Shown: positions 25,449 to 36,803, counted from the stretch's first letter. The stretch: 64,000 nt of DNA from Corallium rubrum (GCA_964035015.1 OZ035997.1:18507866-18571865); one strand, 5' to 3'. The notes: generated from the sequence alone by a model not told the origin. Translations and numbers: made by a program.

Positions 25449-27611
25449 ATGGTTGGAGAAAAGCAGAGAAACGTATACAGGAGGAAGAGAAAAGGAAAGC
25501 CGTTTGCTGGAGTGCGATACACCAAAACTCCGATCGACATAACCGAGGATCATGATCATGATGAGGAAAGTGCGACCCAAGGTGAAGGGAAAGAGGGTTC
25601 GTTGAAAACTTCCGCTCTGAAACCAATTATTGGTGCATCCAGGAGAAAATTAAACCCACCAGACTCCAATAAAATACCCGATCAGGCCATAGAGTACGAA
25701 GGAAAAGGCTATCGTCTTATAGACATAGCCAAATTTACGGCTTCAATCTCAGAAGCACATGTTTGTGATGAAGGTAAGAAAGTTTGTGTTTTCTACACGT
25801 GTTCATCATGTTATGTTTACGTTTACTATAATTTAGAAATGCTTTTTATGACAACCATGAAGACATTTTACTTTAATATTTTAGTTGTATATACACTTGC
25901 ATGTTCTTGTTTTAAACACTATTCCATTCTGATTGTAATATGGACTATATACTAGAGTATAACCATTGAACTATCAGTCTATCAACTATGCTATTTATTA
26001 ATTCGTTTTCCCTAAATAATGACCTTTAATCAATTTTTAGGCAGCTTGAATATCCAGGAAAATATGTCAAAAAGACGAGGTTTGATGGCTTGCCTCTCGG
26101 CTAGTTGCTCTTCATGTGAAGAGGAATCTGGTTTGGAGACATCTTCATCCATAACAGCAAGAGGTAATTCTGCTGATGTAAACCGCCGTGCGGTGTACCA
26201 CTCAATAGAGACTGGTGGTGGCTATGAAAGTCTGGTAACATTCTGCAGTATCATGAATATGCCTTGTATAAATAAGACAGCCTATTATCAACATTTAGAA
26301 ACAATTGTAGATGCTCTCGAAGTAGAGGCAAAACAAGAAATGAAACAGGCTGCACAAAAGGTCAGAGAGGTAATTTTAAAAGAAAATGGTTGTGAAGATC
26401 AGGATTCTATTGTGGATGTTGCAGTCAGCTTTGATGGTACCTGGGCTAAAAGAGGCTTTACATCTCTTACTGGCGTTGTATTTGCCATATCCGTGGACAC
26501 TGGGGAAGTTCTCGATTACCATGTCATTTCAAAATCATGTCAGCGGTGCACCTTAAAGAAGACACAGAGCAAGTCTGATGAAGAATTTGAAGAGTGGGAA
26601 ATTGAACATGTCTTTTCTGGTGAATGTGACATAAATTTTAATGGTAGTTCCCCAGCTATGGAAGTGGAAGGTGCTAACATAATATGGAACAGGTCACTTG
26701 AACTACATAACATCAGATACAGGTGGATGGTATCTGACGGTGACAGCAAATCCTTCAGTGCCATTGAGGATACATATGATGGGATCAAAGTGGAGAAGCT
26801 AGATTGTGTTGGCCATGTCCAAAAAAGAATGGGTAAGCATCTCCTGAAATTAAAAGCTACAACAAAAGCCAAACTTGCTGATGGGAAGACAGTTGGAGGA
26901 CGTGGCCGACTCACAGAAGCAAAAATTAAGCAAATTCAACGGTACTATGGCTTAGCGATACGGCAAAATACCCTGTCTACACCAAATCCAACTGACAAAG
27001 ATGTTTCAGTTGCAGCTTACACAATGAAAAAGAACATAATAGCCCTTTTACACCACTCTATTCAATCCAAAGACCCTGTAAAGCAGCACCGTTTTTGTCC
27101 TCGTGGGGAACACTCTTGGTGCAAATGGCAGCAAGATCTTGCATTGGGAACAGCCATGTTCAAAGGAGACGACTGTTTGCCACATGTTTTTCTGGAGCTA
27201 TTGCAACCCACATTTATGGCTCTTAGTGATACCAAGCTGCTGGAAAGATGTGTTCGAGGTAAAACGCAAAATAATAATGAGTGTATTAATTCATTGGTGT
27301 GGGCGCGGTGTCCTAAACATAAACATCATGGGATGAAGGTGGTACGATGTGCTGTTGCATCGGCAGTCTGCCACTTTCACAGTGGTGCAGCAAGTAGAGA
27401 GAGAGTCATGAAACGACTTCTTATACCAGCAGGTGAGTTCACGAGAAGATCATCACTTATGAAAGACAATAAACGTATCAGGAAGTCAGACCATCAAATG
27501 GGTGAAAAACAGAAAAGGAGGCGCCAAGCAGAGCAACTCAGAAAAACACACCGAGAAGAAGCACTGAGGGAAGCTGAAGGGGTTACCTATGAAGCAGGAG
27601 GCTTCAATTGA
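25449..27611 (+). CDS. DDE transposase, two exons
   Basis: Exon 1 (25449-25773) and exon 2 (26041-27611) join across a 267-bp GT-AG intron in phase 1, giving 631 residues. Exon 1 is basic at the start (KQRNVYRRKRKGK). Exon 2 holds SFDGTWAKRG (first Asp, about residue 238), SDGDSKSF (second, about 338), the C-x2-H motif CVGHVQKRMG (about 363) and NNECIN (Glu, about 520). This is the DDE layout with an inserted C(2)H motif known from Mutator, hAT and Kolobok transposases. A Lys/Arg-rich tail closes it. The ATG at 25449 is preferred because the basic start fits the family; 25419 is in frame and possible. No stop or frameshift is seen. Confidence 0.88.
25774..26040 (+). other. Intron of the transposase gene
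   Basis: Donor GAAG|GTAAGAAAG and acceptor CAATTTTTAG|GC. Joining restores a Gly codon and keeps the frame. The intron is 267 bp long and AT-rich. Confidence 0.8.
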
Positions 27612-28214
27612 GGAGGCTTAAATTGCTGGGATAACTTTTCGTTTCGTGAATTACAATATAAACTATTTTTATTGACTTTGAATGTTGTTCGCTAATTTTA
27701 AAGTCGATTTTCTCAAACAATAGATTTCCGTGGTTGAGTAAGGATATCTCATAAAATATTTAATCAAATGAGCTGAAATTTGCTGTGCTGTTTCTCCCCT
27801 TGGTGTTTTGTATGATGAGCTCAACATTTTTTCATATCTTGTCTAGAAGTAATTTTATTGTAGTAAATATTTCCTTTAAAACATATGTGAAATTTGAAGT
27901 GCTGCTGCGGCCGATATTCACATCACACAAAAAAGTTGTGAGCTCATCATGGACAATGATGCCAATACTACCTAGAACTGCAATAACTTTAAAAATTTGG
28001 GCAATTTACAACCAGATAGCTTTACTCATTCACCCCTTGGTTTTGCACAGCATGTGTCCAACTTACTCGGCCGGTGTTGGGTTACAAACAACTTTTGGAA
28101 AAAATGATCATGATTTTCGGAATCTGTAAATAATAAGCTTTCATCCCATATATAGTTTTATACTGTTATTGTGAATATTGTAGATCTTACAGTGATTTGA
28201 AAATACAGCATATT
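27612..28214. other. 3' non-coding part of the TTAA transposon
   Basis: No second gene. Short frames here have no motif. Confidence 0.5.
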
Positions 28215-28508
28215 TTCATGTGTACCCCCGCCTTAAAGTGTCACTGAGACGAAATTTTTCTTCAAACTTTTTTTTTCACTAGTTTAAAGTACTGGTATCG
28301 GAAACGTACCTGACGAAGTTTCATGTTCATAGTCAAAAAAATAAAGTTGTTATTTAAGAAAGAAATCTGACAATTCTCGGCCGCCATTAAAAGCGACGAG
28401 TTCTTATTACCGGTCTGTGACGTCATAGTCTTAACCCAACCGTAAACAAAACCTATCTCGCCGCTATTCGACGTTTATACTAGTCCATTAAAATTAAATT
28501 ATACCGAC

Positions 28509-28794
28509 ATGCCATTAACGCACTGTTTTGCGCAGGATTGCAGCAATGAATCTGATCATCAGGTACGAATATATCCTTGCATAAGAGTCCAACGGACAAA
28601 TCTTTCAAAGGAATAATAAATTTGTTCGAAAAAAGCGTTGGTTTATGTTTGCTCTGATCACTTTTCCCCAGAGTGTTTTGAACGGTCGTTCCATGTGAAA
28701 GGGTCACCTCGTTGTTTAAAGCAGGGTGCTATACCTACCATATGGAGGAACTCAGCGGTATCGATCAAAACACCTTCAAGAAGTCGTCGTATGA
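28509..28794 (+). pseudogene. THAP zinc-finger domain with two in-frame stops
   Basis: The frame starts MPLTHCFAQDCSNESDH (Cys-x4-Cys, the N-terminal THAP signature). It is interrupted by TAA TAA at about residue 36, then continues in the same frame with VCSDHFSPECFERSF (Cys-x2-His) and LKQGAIPTIW, the AVPTIF-type box. Spacing between the metal-ligand pairs is 36 residues, in the family range. THAP domains bind DNA in transposases and host regulators. The two consecutive stops mean it cannot be translated as one piece unless they fall in an unrecognised intron. Confidence 0.72.
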
Positions 28795-29096
28795 AGGTAT
28801 AGAGCATGTGCTTTCAACGCACGAGGATAATGTGACTGGAGACCATGCAACATAATACTCATGGCGCATTTATGATTATTTATTCATAAGGTTCTGCAAG
28901 AAATGCAGCAACTAAACCCCACTATACCCGAAAGTGAGGAAATAGAGTTTAAAAATAAGGTCCGAAATATTGCAAATCAAGAATCATAAAATACTACCAT
29001 TTCACATTTTACAGTAGCTCACAATGCTGACTTTAAAACCAGTCCAACACAATATGTTTTAGTTTATTATTCGTTTATGTAAAATTCCAACATTTA

Positions 29097-29591
29097 TTAA
29101 AACAAAATGTTATTTCTAGCCATGAGACAGTTCAAGAACCTGCTCATTTTCATATTATTAATTTCATTATAATGCGTCATTATTACTCTGATCTTGTCTC
29201 CTGACCCTCTCTGAAAACTGAAGCGGCGCATTAAATTTCTACGGTTCTTTGTCTTCAACCCCAAAGAAGCGATATCAGGCACCCACTCATTCAGACACAC
29301 GTCGTGAAAGCCTGGATGATCCAAAACGTACTTTTTATTCTCCCCGTTCTCATACTCGAACATTTTGTTGCGACACTGTTGTATCTCCATGCAGCAACGA
29401 CACTCTTCACTACATGCCTCGACGATTTCTTCAGTCGAAGCTAATGGTTCGACGCATTTAATATTTATACTACGTCTACGTTCGGCATTATCCTCGTCAG
29501 AATTCGCTGTGAGATATACAGATGATCTCTCGGAAGATTCTGTATCAGACCAGGGAGCAGAAGAACTATTAGTTGTAGACGTAACCGACAC
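29097..29591 (-). CDS. P2X7 C-terminal-domain-like protein fragment
   Basis: The 164-codon frame has an acidic Ser-rich N-terminus (residues 1-40). A cysteine-rich core follows, CSEECRCCMEIQQC (60-73), then DHPGFHDVCLNEWV (91-104) and KNRRNLMRRFSF. The order CRCC..E.., HPGF.xVCL.xWV and a basic Arg-rich helix matches the cytoplasmic zinc-binding (ballast) domain of P2X7 receptors, which also occurs in stand-alone proteins of cnidarians and fish. The last 35 residues diverge, suggesting that the final part lies in another exon or was lost. No P2X channel domain is nearby. It lies convergent to the THAP fragment inside the same element. Confidence 0.6.
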   Translation of the reverse strand: MSVTSTTNSSSAPWSDTESSERSSVYLTANSDEDNAERRRSINIKCVEPLASTEEIVEACSEECRCCMEIQQCRNKMFEYENGENKKYVLDHPGFHDVCLNEWVPDIASLGLKTKNRRNLMRRFSFQRGSGDKIRVIMTHYNEINNMKMSRFLNCLMARNNILF

Positions 29592-29882
29592 AGTATGTCA
29601 GTATACAGCAGATACACAGTCGTAAACTCCTTGTTAGCTGTTGTTTATCCGCTTCGCTTCGCTGTGAGGGTTAAGACTATGACGTCACAACAGATCAAGA
29701 TCAAGATGGCGGAAATTAATGGCGGACGGCAATTTTGAAAAGTTTCAAAGCTTATAACGCTGCATCTATTTGACCAAATCAATTAAAATTTTGTAAGAGT
29801 GCTAGTAATTTGCTACTTTACCCTATCGAAAAGGAATTTTAGCAATTTGATATGGTTGATTTTCGTCTCAGTGACACTTTAA

Positions 29883-30634
29883 CTTAACTTACGCAGACGA
29901 TAGCATTAGTATCTACTCGCGCATGCGCAGTAGATACAAAAAGGAATTATAATAGTCCGTGTGCTATACCTACAGAAAAACAAACCCAATTTTGCTTCGT
30001 TATGTGATTTTGTATTTCTCAAATAGTCGTAATAAGATTTAATGTCACCTCCTGGCGTTTTATGATCATTTTTGGTAACCGAAAAAATGTAATCCTTTTT
30101 GTGATTTTTTGAAGCCCAAGATGTCCGTTGTTGTATATTTGCATGTCATCCGGTAGAGTGAATTTGCTATCTAGCAAATCGGGGCGGGGCGGGCATATAT
30201 ACTAGTCTATTCGTAACCATGTTAACCATACAGTACTACAATTACATTATATTATTTGTCAAATAAAAAGATAATCAGAGTTATCTCTCGGAAATTCAAC
30301 TCAACTGAACTTAAAAAACAAACAACAGATTCCTGAGCGTTACAGCATCAAATTTGACCTATCAACATTGCAAACAGCAGCGTTCCGTTCCGTAAATTAA
30401 AATAATGCGACGACAAGTTCCGTTCCGTAGAATACTTATGTGCGCCAAGAACAGATCAGTGGCCGAGAAAATGCAGAGCCTATTGATATTGGTTTCCAGG
30501 AGGTGACATTGGTTTCTTTACCTTCCGTGTAAATTCAAATGAAAGTCATTTAGCTTTTCAACAGCAGTGAATTTTGTTTGCCCTGTTAAAAAATATCGTG
30601 AGCTCATCGTGTTTTGTTATCGTCTCATCGTCTC
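29883..30634. other. Unassigned region right of the TTAA pair
   Basis: It begins with TTAACTTAACTTA, like the sequence left of the first element (25028-25045), the original target tract. Otherwise no gene is recognised; a CGCGCATGCGC palindrome is near 29920. Confidence 0.4.
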
Positions 30635-30639
30635 TATGA

Positions 30640-30941
30640 CCACAGAATAGTAAGACAACCAGAAGTCCGACTTGCGTCGGAACCTTTGAAGTTTATGTCC
30701 TCCCGCATCTTGATTGCTCGCCATCCTACGCCATCCTACGCAATCCTGGCAAGTTTCCCCAGCAGTTTGGACTTTCAAAAGAAGGTTAAAACTGCTGGGG
30801 AACTTGCCAGGATTGCGTAGGATGGCGTAGGACATTGCAAAGGATCGCGTAGGATGGCGTAAAATATCGCGCCTGCACATTGAAGAAATGCGGACAAGTT
30901 TTCACTCGAGTTGGACTTCTGGTTGTATTACTATTCCGTGG
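30640..30941. mobile_element. Inverted-repeat element with an inner hairpin
   Basis: The outer ends CCACAGAATAGTAAGACAAC (30640) and its diverged inverse (ending 30941) enclose a near-perfect hairpin (about 30722-30776 against 30788-30842; GCAATCCTGGCAAGTTTCCC). A 5-bp TATGA flanks both sides (30635-30639, 30942-30946). Around 36300 a related CCACAGAATAGTA segment occurs alone. Confidence 0.7.
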
Positions 30942-30946
30942 TATGA

Positions 30947-31431
30947 CGACCAAGATATCTTCAAGATTTACTAACAATCTGTCGGGCAACCAGAGTTTTA
31001 AACTATGTTGTCCAATTAGTCGTTCTTCTGATAGGTGAAAGAAGACATTTTAGCCAGGAAGGTGTATAAATATCGAAGAGGAAGTCGAGGGGCAAATCAC
31101 ATACACCTTCAGAAAAATCACAAAAAAACCCACCAAAAATCATGAAAAAATCACGTACACTTTTTCAGGAGTGATTTGCCTCTCGGACGAAGTGATGGTA
31201 CGAAGAAGCCGCATTGGAGTCAAATTGATAGCGAATGTTTGATCGACTATATAAAACTGAAAGTTTGCCTTCTTCCCTGGTTTCCTTTTATCCCATTTAA
31301 TACTGCTTTTGATATCTGAGAGGTATTTCGTATTAAATGGGAAAATTGTAGAAAGTGGGTAAATTATGTATTTATTCCTTTCATCCGACGACTTGTTTAC
31401 TAGCTAGTTGGTGCTGTCTTATGTCCATAGT
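30947..31431. other. Unassigned region
   Basis: AT-rich with no motif. Near 31100-31165 the CACATACACCTTC / ACGTACACTTTTTC sequences are weakly repeated. Confidence 0.3.
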
Positions 31432-31878
31432 AGCCCAAGCACACTGTGTGAGTATATATATATATAGTAACGTTAATACTATATATATTCTAGTTTACAA
31501 TTGATTTATTTTATATGGCATAGAAATGCATACCTGTTCATATCCTCTTTCATAAGATCAATATGTATCTATATGACTTGTATATAATATCTATATGACC
31601 ATAAAATTGAGCAGTGTTTTAATAATATAAATAAATACTGCTACTCTACATTACCCCCTGCTGTGTTCACCTCGTTTAACCGTCGGATAAACATTGTTAT
31701 ATTACTATTTTTACCTTAAAATATACAGGAAAATCAAATTTACTGTTCAGACTAACTGCTTACTTAATATACCATGTAAAAGGGAAAATTCACACATATA
31801 CTTACAAGTAGACGACTTTAAATCACCTGGGCGACTTCAAGCGTGATTTAATATATACTCACACAGTGTGCTTGGGCT
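31432..31878. mobile_element. MITE, 447 bp, AGCCCAAGCACACTGTGTGA ends
   Basis: Inverted ends of about 28 bp are perfect except within the TA-rich inner part. The terminal sequence itself includes the CACACTGTGTG palindrome. The interior is AT-rich and non-coding. Confidence 0.75.
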
Positions 31879-32407
31879 GCCACAATGTTGTGCTAAATTT
31901 ATGTATAATTCCGTTCGTATATAGAAATATATAATCAGTTCTTTTTGTCTCACTCAGATCTTTATAAAATAAAGTTTGAAATGCCTACGCTACTAATTTC
32001 ATTGCGGCGACGACATGCAAATATTGTCGATTTCTGCAATATCTGCCCTATTGCTCCAAAATGATTTTACCGATTGTCAGTCTTTAGTTGATTTTCTTAA
32101 CTTTTAACGACACTTTTTTAAAATTGTAGAAGTAGGGCTTTAAGCTCAATTAAACTGCGTGCATTTGAAGCCACGGCACCCGTTGTCACCCAATTTAATA
32201 TCGTACGATTCACTAAAATATCTTTCTATTTCTTCACGTTGTGGGAGGCTGCTTCTGACTGTTTCCAGTGCCCTTTCACAAGCCGTTTTACAAACTGGGG
32301 GGGAAATTTACCGCCATCTTTGTTTATGTTTTTGAAGTCCTGGGGACAACTCGCGCGACTATCTCGCAATCTCCACGAGCGCATGCGCAGACAAAATTCC
32401 CTGCTGT
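31879..32407. other. Unassigned region
   Basis: No gene recognised. Confidence 0.3.
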
Positions 32408-33170
32408 ACCCAGGCTCTTTTCAACCCGCTGCACGGAGAAAAGACCCCTGGCCGACACCGCTGCCAAACGTTTTGCGCATGTGCGAACTCGTCCTCGGAA
32501 AAAGAGCGGGAAAACACTGAACTATTTGGACTGGTCCGAGAGTCCGACACAAAAGTTAAAATTATAAGATACTACCAAAAAGATAAGGTAGGTAATTTGT
32601 GCATGGCTTCCTTGTCAATATTGTAACATATTCTGAATTTACCCCTTCGTAATTTTCTTTACCCTTTTTTAAAAACACAAATGAATAGTCGAGTCTTACT
32701 TAGTCTTCACTGTCTGGTTGTTGTTCCCACTTCTCTTGCAATGTTTACTCGGCGAATTCACGCATGCGCAAACGTTTGGCAGCGGTGTTATAGGAACGCC
32801 AGGAACGGAGACGGAAACTGATTTGTCTCGCACAGGACGAGACAAATTTTTGATATGAACAAGTGAAATAAACAAAGATAATCAGTACTCAAACTTGAAG
32901 GCTGATCATTAAATTTAAATATTTTAAACGAAAAATTATCCACCACATACTCATACCAAATAAATCGTAAAAATACAAAGCGCTGAGACATTTCTCTTCG
33001 AAAATCATACCTCGCCATATCGCGCCCACTTAGCGCTGAACCCTTGAATCCAAGATCGAAGTATATTCTCAAACGATAAATCTTCACGGGAAGAAGCTTC
33101 AAACCTCTATCACGTGACCATGATATACCAGGGTCTTTTCTCCGCGCGGCGGGTTGAAAAGAGCCTGGGC
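32408..33170. repeat. Inverted CCAGGCTCTTTTCAACCCGC blocks
   Basis: Bases 32408-32450 and 33128-33170 are reverse complements of each other with a few differences (GGAGAAAAGACCC... GGGTCTTTTCTCC). They may mark the ends of one composite element or two solitary copies of a repeat. Confidence 0.55.
32454..32789. mobile_element. hAT-like MITE, copy 1
   Basis: ACACCGCTGCCAAACG termini are inverted over about 17 bp. The 336-bp body (AAAAAGAGCGGGAAAACACT, AGTCCGACACAAAAGTTAAA) is nearly the same as the copy at 60288-60626. The flanks here do not show a clear duplication. Confidence 0.75.
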
Positions 33171-33277
33171 ATGAGGTTGACTGCCAAATTGGGCATCTGT
33201 GGGCGAGTGGGTCTGGAACTGGACCATAATTACCTCCGCCAGAGGTTATGTTTTCATTATTTTTTTCTGTCTGTCTG

Positions 33278-33680
<403 letters not shown>

Positions 33681-34149
33681 CCAGGATATCTAAAAAACTA
33701 TTGCACCGATGTTTTGCAATTTGAATTTAGTCATTCCAGTCGAATTTGGATTTTGGATGAGATTTAACAGCCGGATCTAACGTGAAGGACTGGAACGACT
33801 TCATTCGAAGAATAATCAGGCTTTTCTTAAATTATTTTGGCCTTTTCTTGGTCTGGTTGGCATTGAAAAAGTCGTTTGGCGTACTGGCATTCTTGGCATT
33901 ATAGTGATCATTGGAACAAAATTGTTATAAAAGTATTAGCAGTTTCTTCTTGATATTTTGAGCACAATTTCTGCAAGGATCAAACCAACGTAAAGCTCGG
34001 CAAGCATCACAGTCAGTCGTGATTCTCGTGGAAACTAAACTAACAGAAAATCGCATGACCGTGACTGACCAACATGTCATCCTACTATACCTAGAATTCC
34101 AAGTGTCCAATCGCCTTCAATTACCAATAATTGATAATTGTATGTAATT
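33681..34149. other. Unassigned region
   Basis: No gene or repeat recognised. Confidence 0.3.
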
Positions 34150-34310
34150 CTCTGCCCCACATGCGGGATGGTAAACTACAAAGCATATAACAAAAAAACC
34201 AGTAGGGGTGTTGTGGTCGGGGTCTGAGAGGTGTTAGTTTCTTCCTGGAGGGTTGGGTTAGGTTTATGTCCACTGGGGGGTTGGGGGTTAGGCTTAGGTT
34301 TGCCGCCAAA
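34150..34310. repeat. Dispersed repeat, inverse of 49250-49411
   Basis: GCCCCACATGCGGGATG, GGTGTTGTGGTCGGGGTCTG and GGTTAGGCTTAGGTTT occur in the same order in the reverse complement of 49250-49411. There the block forms the centre of an inverted-repeat element. Confidence 0.7.
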
Positions 34311-34541
34311 AATAGACCGAGTACTACTATATCGAGATCTTCATAAATGGCAGGTACCGACGTTCTATGGGTTGCACTGGATAAGTCATTACAGAAACTA
34401 AACAGAGAAGTTCTATGCAAACAGTTCAACAATCAACATGTTCATATTTTTAGCCTTATTCGGTGCTTATCCGTATCACTTGCGTTTTGTAGTTGGTGAA
34501 TTAAGCAGCAGGCCATTACTAGGTAAACAGCACGTATTCTT

Positions 34542-34850
34542 GATTTTCATCTGACGTCACTGCGGCCAGCATAGAAACAATGAAATTGGCGGCCATGTTG
34601 GTGCAGTGTTTATCCTATGGAAATTTATATATATCCTTATTCAAACATTTCGTATTGTTTTACTACACCAACAGGGCCACCCATCGGCCATCACGCGGTT
34701 CGAGAGAAAACGAGCGTACTGGCGTTTGTTCACTTGTATCTCTGTAATGTATCAGTCAAATCTAAGTGTGCCCATCCCCCCGGGCGTTTGCCAAGGGGTG
34801 GGGCATTTGAAAACAAATCTTTGCCCGGGGGTGGGGCATAACATATTATT
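34542..34850. repeat. Diverged MITE (relative of 4730-4892) and TGGGGCATTTG repeat
   Basis: 34542-34715 keeps TGACGTCAC, GGCGGCCAT and CATTTCGTATTGTTTTAC in the order of the MITE at 4730-4892. 34755-34850 is a CCGGGCGTTTGCC / GGGTGGGGCAT repeat related to 6640-6800. Confidence 0.6.
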
Positions 34851-35053
34851 CCAATATTCCGCGCCTTGATCTTTTTGCTAAGCGCTAAAAAGCGATTGGG
34901 GGGGTGGGGGAAGAGGCAATTGAATTGCGTCACTCTCCCCCTAGTATTTTTGTGACTACCGCTGACCTGTCAGCGGTAGCCATAATGTCGGCGTGTTGCT
35001 TGCTTGCGCGAGTGTCTTGAACCGCACTTACGTCATACTCGTGCAGCCATCGC

Positions 35054-35157
35054 CATATAGTCAAGAAGATCGCCATTGATCGCCAAGTATTCGGGAAGTA
35101 CTCGTCATATAGTCAAGAAGATCGCCATTGATCGCCAAGTATTCGGGAAGTACTCGA
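35054..35157. repeat. 52-bp tandem duplication
   Basis: Two perfect copies of a unit beginning CATATAGTCAAGAAGATCGC lie head to tail. Confidence 0.95.
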
Positions 35158-35860
35158 GTTGTTTTCGTGGCCTCGCGGGGAATAAACTAAAGTGAATCAA
35201 GTCTTTGCATTTTGGTTGCTCTCTCGATGACAGTTTTGATTTTTGAAAGTGTTAATTATTACTTTGCAAATCTTTTCTTCTTGGAACGGTTTCTGTCCAC
35301 ATTGATCAGTTTATACAAGGTAAGAAATAGTTTCAAAACTGTGACGTTGTTTATCTTATATACTATATACAAAATCTATAAGTACTTGGTCGGAAACAGG
35401 GTACTGTACTTATAGCAGTACTAGAAATATTCAGCTTTTGCTAGAAGTTGGGCCTTCAACCTTCTTTTATCGAAGAAACTGCTATATACCTAAATTATTT
35501 ATAATGATAAAATCGCTTTATAAGTTTAATTTTGGTTGAATTGTGTGTTGTGCTCACTGGTCAGTGACTCATGTTTATACTGCATGTACACATGTATATA
35601 TCATACACCAGTGCATACACTAAGAGTGAGAAGTGTGTTTTAACCAACTTCGAGCTAGATGTTTTGATATTAGAGCAAACACAACTTTCATTGTTTCGTG
35701 ATCAAACAAATCAGGAAATTAATTGTTTGATCACATACCAAACCTTTGTCTCGCTTATGATTTTCCTATCTGTTTGGTTTGTGAATTATTAATGAGTTCG
35801 AGAAGTATATATCACAGTGCCCTGTATTTACACTATATACATTGTATATAAGAAATTTAT
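35158..35860. other. Unassigned region
   Basis: A 36-codon frame from 35221 ends at a plausible donor (AAG|GTAAGAAAT at 35328), but I see no partner exon or homology, so I do not call a gene. Confidence 0.3.
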
Positions 35861-35863
35861 GCT

Positions 35864-36150
35864 AGGTGGTGTTGGTGGCATAGTGGTTAGTGCACGTGCC
35901 TTTCACCTCTGCGAGCTGGGTTCAATACCTGCACGGTGCAGTTATCTGATTAAAATAATTCACCTTGGCCACATGTGAGAACAGTGCTTCCAGTTTGACT
36001 CTACCAAACACCACAGGTTTCCTCCGGGTACTCAGGTTTCCTCCTGTAGTAACACTGGACCAATGAGGGTGGGCCCTTACTGGAGCTCTGAGGATAACTG
36101 TTTAGATATAACTGATAGAGTTATCCAGTATAAATAAGGTTAGATTAATT
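35864..36150 (+). repeat. tRNA-derived SINE
   Basis: The head has box A TGGCATAGTGGTTAG and box B GGGTTCAATACC at normal spacing. A body containing CAGGTTTCCTCCGGGTACTC and an AT-rich tail follow. The head lacks good stems, so it is not a tRNA gene. Confidence 0.75.
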
Positions 36151-36664
36151 TAGTTTAAGCAAAATATGTTGGCTGTTACATAGACATTACAAAACCTTGA
36201 CTTGGTGCTTTGTTTACTTGTTTTAGGTGTTGTTCAATATCTTGTATAATGAAATTAAGAAATCAACGTTTGTGGACACCAGAGCTGCTACAGTGATCCG
36301 TCCACAGAATAGTAGATACACCAGAAGTCTAACTCTTGTGAAAGTACTGAAACATTCTATAATCTACATGCCACCAATTGTATATTTTGATACTGAAATT
36401 GTTGTAAAGCTATTGTGAAGTGCTGGGAAACTTAAAGCCTTGAATATGTTGAAAGCCTTGAAATGAAGAAATATATCTGTTGAAACTACAATACTGAGTA
36501 TTGTTGTTCTGTGTTATTTAAAATACTAGCAGAATCACAAAATATCAGTGATGTGCATTACACGTGAATGCCACTGACAGCATATTTATGGCAGGTAAAA
36601 TGTTGTTTTGGAACACAATGTTGATTATCTCGAGTGATTAATTCTTTGAAAGTTTTCAAGGCGA
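36151..36664. other. Unassigned region
   Basis: A 63-codon frame at 36227-36418 follows a possible acceptor (TGTTTTAG) but shows no known motif. Confidence 0.3.
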
Positions 36665-36665
36665 T

Positions 36666-36803
36666 AATGTATATAGATTATTTTTGTGGAAACACCGCAA
36701 TGAAAATTATTTATTTGCTAACAGTTTCGGCCTGAGTCAACAGGCTGAAAGCTTAGCAAACAAATATTTTACGGTGTTTCCACAAAAATAATCTATATGT
36801 ATA
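36666..36803. mobile_element. Hairpin MITE, 138 bp
   Basis: The ends ATAGATTATTTTTGTGGAAA and inverse are perfect over about 30 bp. The loop includes TTTGCTAACAG / CTTAGCAAAC, extending the pairing. Confidence 0.85.

Larger units (their letters stand above)
25046..28232 (+). mobile_element. DNA transposon with TTAA target sites (Kolobok/Mutator-like)
   Basis: Perfect inverted ends (GGCGGGGGTACACATGAA at 25046; inverse ending 28232) are each bordered by TTAA (25042-25045, 28233-28236). The element encodes one spliced transposase and is otherwise non-coding. The TTAA duplication is typical of Kolobok and piggyBac, whereas the transposase looks like the Pfam Mutator-like domain common in cnidarian genomes. 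A Kolobok assignment reconciles both, but a Mutator relation is possible. Both ends and the ORF are intact. Confidence 0.88.
28237..29878. mobile_element. Second TTAA element, 1642 bp, with THAP and P2X7-tail-like cargo
   Basis: Perfect inverted ends (AGTGTCACTGAGACGAAA at 28237; inverse ending 29878) are bordered by TTAA on both sides (28233-28236, 29879-29882). The left TTAA is shared with the preceding transposon. The interior carries a broken THAP domain (plus) and a 164-codon P2X7-tail-like frame (minus). No DDE domain is seen, so it should depend on another transposase. THAP fingers are known in Kolobok and P-type transposases, which fits the TTAA sites. Confidence 0.8.

Noticed and set aside
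25044-28235. Classical MULE with 9-bp duplication
   Set aside because: The bases next to the perfect inverted ends are TTAA on both sides, and no 9-bp repeat independent of the TTAAC tract is found.
35212-35415. Possible first exon with a donor site
   Set aside because: No partner exon, homology or promoter evidence.
36227-36418. 63-codon frame after a possible acceptor
   Set aside because: No recognisable domain and no linked exons.
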